This document shows positions 1 to 7,654 of a stretch of 64,000 nt of DNA, one piece after another. The translations under genes and the position numbers were made by a program. Positions within the stretch are counted from its first letter, which is position 1; every line of letters starts with the position of its first letter. Source of the DNA: JADHMP01 sp016779985 (GTDB lineage: Bacteria; Bacteroidota; Bacteroidia; Flavobacteriales; Flavobacteriaceae); NCBI GenBank assembly GCA_016779985.1, contig JADHMP010000008.1:33352-97351 (forward strand), in the 5' to 3' direction. The notes under the pieces are model-generated. The model saw only the letters and a list, made by a program, of their open reading frames with translations. It ran no database searches and was not told the origin of the DNA.

Positions 1-1299
1 CGGCAAGCGAGTCTTCAAGATGCAATTGATGCTGCCAATGCATGGGAGCTAGACAACCAACTTGAATTGGCCATGGACGCTCTAAGAACTCCTCCAGCTG
101 ATCAAAACATTGGTTCCCTATCAGGAGGTGAAAAAAGAAGAGTGGCACTGTGCAGGCTTTTGTTACAACAACCTGATATTTTACTCCTAGATGAACCAAC
201 GAATCATTTAGACGCTGAATCAGTGCATTGGCTGGAGCAACATTTAGGTCAGTATAAAGGAACTGTTATTGCGGTGACACACGATCGCTATTTTTTAGAT
301 AACGTGGCAGGCTGGATATTAGAATTAGATCGAGGAGAAGGCATACCATGGAAAGGAAATTATTCTTCTTGGTTAGATCAAAAAGCCAAAAGCCTTGCTC
401 AAGAGCAAAAACAGGCTTCAAAAAGACAAAAGACGTTAGAACGAGAGTTGGAGTGGGTGCGTATGGCTCCAAAAGGGAGACAAGCCAAACAAAAAGCACG
501 TTTGAATAGCTATGACAAACTCTTGCAACAAGACCAAAAAGCAGTTGACGAGAAATTGGAATTATATGTTCCCAATGGCCCACGCCTTGGAAGCGAGGTG
601 ATAGATGCTCATGGTGTCACTATGGCTTTTGGTGATAAAATGCTTTATGAAAACCTTACTTTTCGTTTGCCTCAAGCCGGAATTGTTGGTATAATAGGTC
701 CAAACGGGGCTGGGAAAACCACTCTTTTTCGCTTGTTATTGAATGAACTTGAACCCATTTCAGGCACATTTGATGTTGGCAACACTGTGAAAATTGCGTA
801 TGTTGATCAGAATCATAGCAATATAGACAGCGAAAAATCAATTTGGGAAAATTTCTGTGATGGTCAAGAACTCATAATGATGGGAGGGAGACAAGTCAAT
901 TCTAGAGCTTATCTAAGTCGCTTCAATTTTGGTGGTAGTGAACAAAATAAAAAAGTCTCAACTCTTTCGGGAGGAGAACGTAACCGACTTCATTTAGCCA
1001 TGACCCTTAAAGAGGAAGGCAATGTATTGTTGCTCGATGAGCCTACAAACGATTTGGATGTCAACACCCTCAGAGCTTTGGAGGAGGGATTAGAAAACTT
1101 TGCTGGTTGTGCTGTTGTTATTTCACACGACCGCTGGTTTTTAGATAGAATTTGTACTCACATTTTAGCTTTTGAAGGAAACTCTCAAGTCTACTTTTAT
1201 GAAGGCTCATTTTCTGATTATGAGGAGAATAAAAGAAAACGACTGGGTAAAGAAATCATTCCCAAAAGAATTAAGTATAAAAAAATCACCAGAAATTAA
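1..1299 (+). CDS. ettA: Energy-dependent translational throttle protein EttA (ABC-F ATPase), 5' end outside window
   Basis: ABC-F family ATPase that binds the ribosomal E site and gates translation elongation according to energy state; cytoplasmic, no membrane domain. The frame is open from base 1, so the start lies upstream; 432 residues are visible of roughly 560 usual for the family. Seen: first-domain signature LSGGEKRRVALCRLL and Walker B LLLDEPTNHLDAES, a basic inter-domain linker (KGRQAKQKARLNSYDKLL), then a full second domain with Walker A GPNGAGKTT, signature LSGGERNRLHL, Walker B LLLDEPTNDLD and H-loop SHDRWFLD. The first Walker A is off the window. The linker and the short tail fit EttA better than Uup or the antibiotic-resistance ABC-F types. 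Confidence 0.93.
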   Translation, partial: RQASLQDAIDAANAWELDNQLELAMDALRTPPADQNIGSLSGGEKRRVALCRLLLQQPDILLLDEPTNHLDAESVHWLEQHLGQYKGTVIAVTHDRYFLDNVAGWILELDRGEGIPWKGNYSSWLDQKAKSLAQEQKQASKRQKTLERELEWVRMAPKGRQAKQKARLNSYDKLLQQDQKAVDEKLELYVPNGPRLGSEVIDAHGVTMAFGDKMLYENLTFRLPQAGIVGIIGPNGAGKTTLFRLLLNELEPISGTFDVGNTVKIAYVDQNHSNIDSEKSIWENFCDGQELIMMGGRQVNSRAYLSRFNFGGSEQNKKVSTLSGGERNRLHLAMTLKEEGNVLLLDEPTNDLDVNTLRALEEGLENFAGCAVVISHDRWFLDRICTHILAFEGNSQVYFYEGSFSDYEENKRKRLGKEIIPKRIKYKKITRN

Positions 1300-1318
1300 T
1301 CTTCAGAAATTAACTTTC

Positions 1319-1792
1319 TTAAAGCTCAAGTTCCATTTTAATATTTCCTCTTGCATAGGGGGCATCTTCTAAGGGAACTTCTTTGAATCCAAATTTTCTG
1401 TAGAGATAAATGGAATTTTCAAGTTTTGTATTGGAATAGAGAAGTAATTTTTTCCAATGGTGTTGTTTTGTAAAATCAAGTGCAAATTGCATGAGATAGG
1501 TGCCATATCCTTTTCCTCTTAAATCTTCTCGGATTGCCATTTTATTAAATTCAAAGACACCCTCTTCTTTTTTTAGAAAAGCAAAAGTTCCAATAATTTC
1601 TTGTGCCTGTAACATCATAAAAATATAGCCTCCTTGATCAATAATTTCTTTTTTTGGATAATTTAAAATTTGCTCATCAAAAGGTTCTATTTTAAAATAT
1701 TGTTGAAGCCAATCTGCATTAAGTGACTTAAAATAGGGAGCATGTAATTTTTCAGCAAAGGGAACGATATTTAAATCATTCTGCATTGCCAA
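1319..1792 (-). CDS. GNAT-family N-acetyltransferase
   Basis: Acyl-CoA-dependent N-acetyltransferase of unknown substrate, 157 aa, a single GNAT domain. The acetyl-CoA binding motif A is clear at about residues 88-100 (REDLRGKGYGTYLM, matching R/Q-x-x-G-x-G/A), followed by a C-terminal motif B-like stretch (NSIYLYRKFGFKEV). Its start overlaps the 3' end of fumC by 17 bases, so the two are probably co-transcribed. ATG codons at 1792 and 1786 are both possible starts; neither can be excluded. It converges with ettA. The family is certain, the substrate is not inferable. Confidence 0.85.
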   Translation of the reverse strand: MAMQNDLNIVPFAEKLHAPYFKSLNADWLQQYFKIEPFDEQILNYPKKEIIDQGGYIFMMLQAQEIIGTFAFLKKEEGVFEFNKMAIREDLRGKGYGTYLMQFALDFTKQHHWKKLLLYSNTKLENSIYLYRKFGFKEVPLEDAPYARGNIKMELEL

Positions 1793-3173
1793 TCATTTTT
1801 TCAGGGACAACCCAAGCCTCAAACTCTTGTTCTGTCAAATAGCCTAATGCCAAACTAGCCTCTTTAAGTGTAGTGCCTTCAGCATGCGCCTTATTAGCAA
1901 TTTCAGCAGCTTTATAATAGCCTATTTTAGTATTTAATGCTGTCACTAGCATCAGTGAATTTGAAACTAATTCATCAATTTTAGCTTGATTAGCTTGTAT
2001 CCCTTGAATACAATGTTTCATAAAACTTTCAGCTGCATCTCCAAGCAATTGTGCAGAGGACAGACCATTGGCTGCCAATAGTGGTTTGAAAACGTTTAAT
2101 TCGAAATGCCCTTGAGTGCCTCCTATTGTGATGGCAACATCATTTCCCATCACTTGAGCGCAAACCATTGTGAGGGCTTCGCATTGGGTAGGGTTCACCT
2201 TTCCAGGCATAATAGAACTTCCTGGCTCATTGGCGGGCAAAATAATTTCTCCAATTCCAGAGCGAGGTCCAGAGGCTAACATTCGAATGTCATTTCCAAT
2301 TTTATTGAGACTAACGGCAATTTGCTTTAAAGCACCATGTGTTTCGACAATGGCATCATGAGCAGCTAAAGCCTCAAATTTATTTTTTGCTGAGATAAAA
2401 GGTTGTCCAGTGAACTCTGCAATGTATTGAGCAACTGTTGTTGCGTAATTTTTTGGGGTATTGATACCTGTCCCCACGGCTGTTCCTCCGAGTGCTAGTT
2501 CAGAGAGATGAGGCAAAGTGTTTTGTAGCGCTTTTATACCATGCTCTAGTTGTGAGACATAGCCAGAAAATTCTTGTCCTAAGGTTAGCGGGGTGGCATC
2601 CATTAAATGGGTTCGCCCTATTTTCACCACGTCTTTAAAAGCAATTGCTTTCTTTTCAATAGCTTCTTTAAGGGCTTTGATTTTTGGCAGGGTCTGTTCT
2701 ACTAATTTTAAATAAAGAGCAATATGCATTCCTGTTGGGAAGGTATCATTTGAGGATTGTGATTTATTGACATCATCGTTAGGACTCAAAGTTTTGTCTC
2801 CTTCACCTAAATGTTTTCCAGCCAAAACATGTGCTCTATTGGCAATAACTTCATTGACATTCATATTGCTTTGAGTGCCAGACCCAGTTTGCCAAATAAC
2901 AAGTGGAAATTGACTATCATGATTGCCTTCCAAAATTTCATCGCAAACTGTGGCAATAGCATCTCTTTTCTCTTTTGAAAGAACGTTTAATTTACAATTA
3001 GCATAAGCAGCAGCTTTTTTTAGATAGGCAAAACCATAAATAATCTCTAGGGGCATACTAGCTGAAGGGCCAATTTTAAAATTATTTCTAGAGCGTTCTG
3101 TCTGAGCTCCCCAATATACCTCTTTAGGCACTTGAACTTCTCCAAGGGTGTCTTTCTCTATTCGAAAATCCAT
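1776..3173 (-). CDS. fumC: Class II fumarate hydratase
   Basis: Iron-independent fumarase of the TCA cycle, interconverting fumarate and L-malate; cytoplasmic homotetramer. The 465 aa length is normal for the class. The superfamily signature GSSIMPGKVNPTQCE is intact near residue 317, with the other conserved blocks GSGTQSNMNVNEVIANRA and KIGRTHLMDATPLTLGQE, including the catalytic His of the THLMDATP block. The GNAT gene follows with a 17-base overlap. Upstream on the minus strand a TATTTTTA (3194-3187) resembles the Bacteroidota -7 element. Nothing is unusual in the protein itself. Confidence 0.97.
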   Translation of the reverse strand: MDFRIEKDTLGEVQVPKEVYWGAQTERSRNNFKIGPSASMPLEIIYGFAYLKKAAAYANCKLNVLSKEKRDAIATVCDEILEGNHDSQFPLVIWQTGSGTQSNMNVNEVIANRAHVLAGKHLGEGDKTLSPNDDVNKSQSSNDTFPTGMHIALYLKLVEQTLPKIKALKEAIEKKAIAFKDVVKIGRTHLMDATPLTLGQEFSGYVSQLEHGIKALQNTLPHLSELALGGTAVGTGINTPKNYATTVAQYIAEFTGQPFISAKNKFEALAAHDAIVETHGALKQIAVSLNKIGNDIRMLASGPRSGIGEIILPANEPGSSIMPGKVNPTQCEALTMVCAQVMGNDVAITIGGTQGHFELNVFKPLLAANGLSSAQLLGDAAESFMKHCIQGIQANQAKIDELVSNSLMLVTALNTKIGYYKAAEIANKAHAEGTTLKEASLALGYLTEQEFEAWVVPEKMIGNAE

Positions 3174-3282
3174 ACTTTATTTTTTTTAAAAATAAGAGGT
3201 TTGCACTTAAACTAAAGGGAAGTTACTCTAAAATTTTTGAACACATTTTTTTTTAAAGTAGTGGTTATCTTTTTTTATTTTC

Positions 3283-3290
3283 TATTTTTG
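3283..3290 (+). promoter_or_regulatory. Predicted Bacteroidota -7 promoter element (TATTTTTG)
   Basis: Matches TAnnTTTG exactly and lies 18 bases before the ATG at 3308 of the small membrane protein. It overlaps the upstream in-frame GTG (3290), which argues that translation begins at 3308. No clear -33 TTG is seen at the usual distance. Confidence 0.4.
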
Positions 3291-3307
3291 TGATAGAATT
3301 TGATAAT

Positions 3308-3475
3308 ATGTTTGAGTTTGATCAATATTTAGGTTTTTTAGCCTTTTTAAGTATTTTAACAATAGGGTTTTGGCTTATGATTTTTTTAATCACGTTTGTT
3401 GTTCCTTATTGGTTATTTGGAACTCTGATGGAACGATTAAAATCAAAAAAAGAAGAAGATCCCTCGGTCGAATAA
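3308..3475 (+). CDS. Small membrane protein of unknown function
   Basis: A 55-residue protein with one or two closely spaced hydrophobic segments (about residues 7-41, FLAFLSILTIGFWLMIFLI then VVPYWLFGTL) followed by a charged cytoplasmic-type tail (MERLKSKKEEDPSVE). An in-frame GTG at 3290 would add six residues, but it is the last base group of a TAnnTTTG promoter match, so ATG 3308 is preferred. It sits alone between divergently placed fumC and a convergent TonB-type barrel gene. I do not recognise the family. A real gene is supported by the promoter, the membrane-protein composition and a terminator-like hairpin just after the stop. Confidence 0.6.
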   Translation: MFEFDQYLGFLAFLSILTIGFWLMIFLITFVVPYWLFGTLMERLKSKKEEDPSVE

Positions 3476-3483
3476 ATTAAAAT

Positions 3484-3506
3484 GAACCCTATTTTGGTTC
3501 CTTTTT
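3484..3506 (+). terminator. Weak rho-independent terminator
   Basis: A 5-bp stem (GAACC 3484-3488 with GGTTC 3496-3500) is followed by CTTTTT, 8 bases after the small membrane protein stop and just before the convergent barrel gene ends. The stem is short, so the call is tentative. Confidence 0.45.
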
Positions 3507-3509
3507 CCA

Positions 3510-6011
3510 TCAAAATCCAAAGCTTTCTTCATCACCTCCACCATAATTTCTTTGCGTCCTGCGTCGATTACGTTCTGCCTTTCTCTCATTAATTCTATAG
3601 GTTAAAGAAAGTATATAAGTGGGTTGTCTCCACTGAAATTCGCTATAGCTATAGAAGGTAGGAGCAAAAGTTTCAGAGATCCTTTTTGAACTATTAAAAA
3701 TATCACTGGCTCGAAAAGAAAGGGTGCCTTTCTTTTTAAATACTTCTTTATTGATAGCTCCTGAGAGTGATGCAATACCTCTACTTTTGTTTAAAGCATC
3801 TTCACGTGGACCTCGATAGAAAAAGCGCATTTGCCAATCGATATTTCCTGGAAGTTTAATGGCACTATTGAAACGAATAAACCAACTTAAGTTTGAAGCA
3901 TCATAACTAATTCCGTCATAATCTCCAATGGTTTCTGAATTAAAAAAATTGAAATTACCATTAAAACGAATTTTTCTGGACGGAAAAAAGGAAAGGTTAA
4001 ACTCTGTTCCCCACCGAATATTTTCAGCTAGGTTGATTGGTGTTCTTCTAATAACGGGCAATTCAACGCCTGTGCTTAGAGGATTGTCGGGGTCTTGATT
4101 TAAGAAAACTGTTTCTCCTGTATCTTCTGCAATGAATGTAAAAACTCTATTTGATTTTTGATAATATACTGAGCTATTGAAAGTGAACTTCTTCCATCGC
4201 TTTAGGTACCCTAAATCTAACGCATTTGAAAAAGTAGGATCTAGATATGGATTTCCTTGAAAAATGTTAGTGACACTACTCCTAGAGGGGAAAGGGTTAA
4301 TAAAATAAGAGCGGGGTCTTCTAATTCTTCTGCTATAACCCAATTGAAAACTGCCAGAATTTTCCATTTCATAAGAAAGGTTGATAGTAGGAAACCAGCT
4401 ATTGTAGATTCTTACGTTAGTTTCTGTTGTGGTTCGTTGGTCAACAGTTATTTTTGTTCTTTCCATCCGAAGCCCCAATAAATAAGAGAATTTATTTATT
4501 TTTTTACCATATTGAGTATAGGCTGCGTTGACATCTTCTTTATAAAGAAAAAGATTGGATAGGTTGGTGTCTAAAATGTAGTCGTTGTTTCTTAAATATT
4601 CTAATATAAATTCTGTCTCTTGCTTAAGAAAACTCCCTCTATACCCAAGCTCAAATTGAGCGTCATCTTTCAATGGTTTTACATAGTCAAACTGACCTAT
4701 CAATCTGCTTTGGTCTTCTATACTTTGAGTTCGCTCGTAAGATATGGGAGAAGGCACAGGGCTTAGGGTTTGATTTCTTATGTCCCCATCTTCGACTTCT
4801 GCGTTAGATTCATATTGAAGTGTGGCTGTCAATTTATGACCATCCTCATCATAATCCTTAAAAAAGTTGGCACTGTATTGAATGGATTCATCAACTTCGT
4901 CTTCGAATTCGTTTCTTTCCGTTTCACTTAGCAACAGATCTGAAGCATCAATCTCACGTATCATATTGGTAACATCATTATAGTTGTCACTATCACGATA
5001 GAAAGCGCTTAGATTGATTGAAGTTTTATCATTGAAATAATATTCAACCCCAAAATTGGTAAAGATGCTTGAACGATTTCTATCTCGTTGACTTTTTTCA
5101 AAAAGGTAAGTATCTGGAGCTGCACCATTGAAATAAGTGTTATCACTTAGTGAGTTTCCTTTGGTTAAATTATCACCTATGGTGGTGGTATTAAAAAAAT
5201 TGAATTTATTGGTTCGCCAATTTAAATTAGCAGATCCACGATAAGTTTCAGGTAGGCCAACATTGGCAGATAGGTTTCCATTGAATCCTATAAGTTCTTG
5301 TTTTTTTAGGATTATATTCAAAATACCCGCTGTACCTTCGGCTTCATATCGCGCAGAAGGGGAGGTAACAACTTCTACCTTTTCAATAGATTCTGCAGGA
5401 AGTTGTCTTAATCCTTGAGGTCCAGAGATACCAACAAGTCCAGAAGGCTTACCATTAATAAGAATCCGCACATTGTCATTACCCCTTAAAGCAACATTGC
5501 CTTCGACATCAACAGACACTGAGGGGACATTGTCTAGTACGTCTGCCACACTACCACCCCTTACGGTAAGATCTCTACCAACATTATAAATTCGTTTGTC
5601 TAGTCGGATTTCAACTTCAGTTCGTTCTCCTATGAGCTCAACTTCATCCAAATCTTCAGCATTTATCTCGAGTGTAATGGTACCTAAGTCTTTATCTTCT
5701 CGAATCATTTGATCTTCAAGTGTGATTTTTTTAAACCCAATATATTCTATGGTAATAGTGTATTTGCCTGGAAAAATTTCAAAGGAAAAAATACCCTTAT
5801 CGTTTGTAATACCGCCTTGAATTCTATCAGGAAAACGGTTGTTAACCAATGTAATAGAAGTATATTCTAATGGTTCTTGCGTTTCAAGATCAATAACTCT
5901 TCCACTAAGTTTTATTTTTGGAACAGATCCACCTGCCCCTTGTGGTCTTTGAGATTGCATGTTCTGAATAAAAAAGAATAGGCAGAACAGCAACAATATT
6001 TTTCTTTTCAT
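3510..6011 (-). CDS. TonB-dependent receptor-like outer membrane beta-barrel protein
   Basis: Exported outer-membrane protein of 833 aa. Domains in order: signal peptide (residues 1-20, KILLLFCLFFFIQNMQSQ), carboxypeptidase-regulatory-like beta sandwich (about 33-120, GRVIDLETQEPLEYTSITL), plug domain (about 140-230, with VADVLDNVPSVSVD and ARYEAEGTAGILNIILKK), and a long barrel of the outer-membrane-beta-barrel (OMP_b-brl_3) type to the C terminus. The last residue is Phe, usual for outer-membrane barrels. Such proteins import ligands or act without a known ligand in Bacteroidota. No SusD partner, sigma or anti-sigma gene is adjacent, so no substrate can be proposed. It is monocistronic by appearance. 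Confidence 0.88.
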   Translation of the reverse strand: MKRKILLLFCLFFFIQNMQSQRPQGAGGSVPKIKLSGRVIDLETQEPLEYTSITLVNNRFPDRIQGGITNDKGIFSFEIFPGKYTITIEYIGFKKITLEDQMIREDKDLGTITLEINAEDLDEVELIGERTEVEIRLDKRIYNVGRDLTVRGGSVADVLDNVPSVSVDVEGNVALRGNDNVRILINGKPSGLVGISGPQGLRQLPAESIEKVEVVTSPSARYEAEGTAGILNIILKKQELIGFNGNLSANVGLPETYRGSANLNWRTNKFNFFNTTTIGDNLTKGNSLSDNTYFNGAAPDTYLFEKSQRDRNRSSIFTNFGVEYYFNDKTSINLSAFYRDSDNYNDVTNMIREIDASDLLLSETERNEFEDEVDESIQYSANFFKDYDEDGHKLTATLQYESNAEVEDGDIRNQTLSPVPSPISYERTQSIEDQSRLIGQFDYVKPLKDDAQFELGYRGSFLKQETEFILEYLRNNDYILDTNLSNLFLYKEDVNAAYTQYGKKINKFSYLLGLRMERTKITVDQRTTTETNVRIYNSWFPTINLSYEMENSGSFQLGYSRRIRRPRSYFINPFPSRSSVTNIFQGNPYLDPTFSNALDLGYLKRWKKFTFNSSVYYQKSNRVFTFIAEDTGETVFLNQDPDNPLSTGVELPVIRRTPINLAENIRWGTEFNLSFFPSRKIRFNGNFNFFNSETIGDYDGISYDASNLSWFIRFNSAIKLPGNIDWQMRFFYRGPREDALNKSRGIASLSGAINKEVFKKKGTLSFRASDIFNSSKRISETFAPTFYSYSEFQWRQPTYILSLTYRINERKAERNRRRTQRNYGGGDEESFGF

Positions 6012-6064
6012 CTTAGCTTTTAATTCTCCTTTTGATTGATTTCAAAGAGGAAGGTTTAATAGAA

Positions 6065-6412
6065 TTATAAAAAGTTGACTAAATTTTCTAAGGGTCTCGC
6101 TATGACTGCACTTTTGTCAGTAGCGACAATAGGTCTTTGAATGAGTTTGGGGTTTTCAACTAAAAGATTTATAAGGGCATCGTCACTAAGAGTTTTATTT
6201 TTGTATGTTGACTTCCAGAGCGCTTCTTCAGTGCGCACAAGTGCAATCGGTTTACAACCAATTTTTTTTATTAAACTTTTAAGGGAGCTGACAGTGAATG
6301 GATTTTTTAAATAAAAAACAAGGGTAGGATTAATGTTGTTTTCTGTTAAATAGGCTAGTGCCTCTCTAGATTTTCTGCACCTAGGATTGTGGTAAATAAT
6401 TATTTCATTCAT
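6065..6412 (-). CDS. ArsC/YffB-like thioredoxin-fold reductase
   Basis: A 115-aa single-domain protein of the ArsC family (thioredoxin fold). The N-terminal active-site stretch IIYHNPRCRKSREAL places the catalytic Cys at residue 12, and the family Arg-Pro motif (LIQRPIV) is near residue 93. Members reduce arsenate with glutaredoxin or glutathione, but many chromosomal copies of this size have no shown role in arsenic resistance. No arsR, arsB or acr3 gene is nearby, so a housekeeping or stress role is as likely. It starts inside the region of the rplT terminator hairpin and is downstream of the ribosomal operon. Confidence 0.8.
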   Translation of the reverse strand: MNEIIIYHNPRCRKSREALAYLTENNINPTLVFYLKNPFTVSSLKSLIKKIGCKPIALVRTEEALWKSTYKNKTLSDDALINLLVENPKLIQRPIVATDKSAVIARPLENLVNFL

Positions 6413-6440
6413 AGCAATAAAAAACCCACTGTTTAGTGGG
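6413..6440 (-). terminator. Rho-independent terminator after rplT
   Basis: Read on the minus strand: CCCACT stem pairing with AGTGGG (6425-6430 with 6435-6440), a 4-base loop, then a U-rich run opposite the A tract 6413-6424. It begins 9 bases after the rplT stop and abuts the arsC-like start codon. Confidence 0.75.
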
Positions 6441-6448
6441 TGTAAAGC

Positions 6449-6793
6449 TTATTTGACTTTTTCAATTACAGCCTTGAAAGCATCTGGGTGATTCATTGCT
6501 AAATCAGCTAACACTTTTCTGTTTAGGGAAATGTTATTTGTTTTTATTTTACCCATGAATTGACTATATGACATACCATGAAGCCTCGCACCAGCATTAA
6601 TTCTTGCGATCCAAAGCGCCCTGAAATTACGTTTTTTGGTCTTGCGATCTCTATAAGCATATAGCATTGCTTTTTCAACCGCATTTTTGGCAACGGTCCA
6701 CACATTTTTTCTACGACCATAATACCCCTTGGCGAGTTTGATGATTTTTTTTCTTCTAGCTCTTGAGGCGACTGAATTTACTGATCTTGGCAT
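6449..6793 (-). CDS. rplT: 50S ribosomal protein L20
   Basis: Large-subunit protein that binds 23S rRNA early in assembly; in many bacteria it also represses its own operon. The protein is 114 aa and strongly basic, with the typical start MPRSVNSVASRARRKKIIKL and the block KGYYGRRKNVWTVAKNAVEK. Last gene of the leftward thrS-infC-rpmI-rplT group and followed by a clear terminator. Length and sequence are normal for the family. Confidence 0.97.
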   Translation of the reverse strand: MPRSVNSVASRARRKKIIKLAKGYYGRRKNVWTVAKNAVEKAMLYAYRDRKTKKRNFRALWIARINAGARLHGMSYSQFMGKIKTNNISLNRKVLADLAMNHPDAFKAVIEKVK

Positions 6794-6863
6794 AATATTA
6801 AAATTTTTGAAGGAGGCGGTTTAAAACGCTTAAAGCCTGACTTCTGGTGAATTAAATTAATTT

Positions 6864-7061
6864 TTATTGTAAGCGTAATTGCTCTTTAATATTTTTCGTA
6901 TCACTCTCATGCACTAAGCCAGAGTGGGTAAGACGTAATTTTCTCTTTTTAGATTTTTTAGTCAGAATATGGCTTTTAAAAGCGTGTTTTCTTTTTATTT
7001 TTCCACTGCCAGTGAGTTTAAATCTCTTCTTGGCACTCGACTTTGTTTTCATTTTTGGCAT
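6864..7061 (-). CDS. rpmI: 50S ribosomal protein L35
   Basis: Small basic large-subunit ribosomal protein, 65 aa, with the characteristic start MPKMKTKSSAKKRFKLTGSG and the motif KRKHAFKSHILTKKSKKRKRKL-like basic run. Lies between infC (15-base gap) and rplT (70-base gap) in the conserved order. The 70-base gap before rplT contains a near-palindrome around 6818-6831 that might be part of L20 autoregulation, but I cannot show this. Confidence 0.97.
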   Translation of the reverse strand: MPKMKTKSSAKKRFKLTGSGKIKRKHAFKSHILTKKSKKRKLRLTHSGLVHESDTKNIKEQLRLQ

Positions 7062-7076
7062 GACTCTTCGTGGTAT

Positions 7077-7637
7077 TTATTTTTTAGTTTTTTTTGGTGA
7101 AATAAACATGATCATTTTTTTTCCTTCTAAGGTTGGCATTTGTTCTACGCGTCCCAGTTCTTCTAAATCTTGAGCCAATCTTAATAATAAAATCTGCCCT
7201 TTTTCTTTAAAAACAATAGATCGACCCTTAAAAAAAACAAAAGCTTTTAATTTAGCTCCTTCGCTAAGGAACTTTTCAGCGTGTTTTTTCTTAAATTCAT
7301 AATCGTGTTCATCTGTATTTGGTCCAAACCGTATTTCTTTAACCACCACCTTGGTGGTTTTGGACTTTAATATTTTTTCTCTTTTTTTCTGTTCGTATAA
7401 GAACTTTTTGTATTCTAATATCTTGCACACAGGAGGTACAGCTTTGGGAGATATCTCAACCAAATCTAAACCTTGGTCATCTGCTAATGACAAGGCTTTA
7501 GTGAGAGGATATACTCCCACTTCAATATTATCACCGACCAATCGAACTTCATGAGCAGTTATTTTCTGATTGATCTTGTGAGGATTTTCTTTGATGATCC
7601 TCCCAGGTCTATTCGTTCTTCTTCTGCGTATTGCTAT
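7077..7637 (-). CDS. infC: Translation initiation factor IF-3 (ATA start codon)
   Basis: Binds the 30S subunit, blocks premature 50S joining and checks start-codon and initiator-tRNA pairing. The protein is 186 aa with an N domain (IIKENPHKINQKITAHEVRLVG, VEISPKAVPPVCKILEYKK), a basic linker and a C domain (FGPNTDEHDYEFKKKHAEKF). No ATG, GTG or TTG lies at the correct N terminus. An in-frame stop (TAA, 7652-7650) is followed five codons later by ATA at 7637-7635, and the reading from there (AIRRRRTNRPGR) matches the family start MAIRRR. A TTG at 7541 would delete 32 conserved residues. A rare start codon fits the known IF-3 autoregulation. thrS ends 17 bases upstream. Confidence 0.93.
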   Translation of the reverse strand: MAIRRRRTNRPGRIIKENPHKINQKITAHEVRLVGDNIEVGVYPLTKALSLADDQGLDLVEISPKAVPPVCKILEYKKFLYEQKKREKILKSKTTKVVVKEIRFGPNTDEHDYEFKKKHAEKFLSEGAKLKAFVFFKGRSIVFKEKGQILLLRLAQDLEELGRVEQMPTLEGKKMIMFISPKKTKK

Positions 7638-7654
7638 GACTTCTTTTTTTTAAA

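Noticed and set aside
266..583. Antisense open frame within ettA
   Set aside because: It mirrors a conserved coding region, lacks a recognisable protein signature and has no start context; the same applies to other antisense frames inside clear genes.
6065..6412. Arsenic resistance locus
   Set aside because: Only an ArsC-fold protein is present, with no regulator or efflux gene; it sits behind a ribosomal operon.
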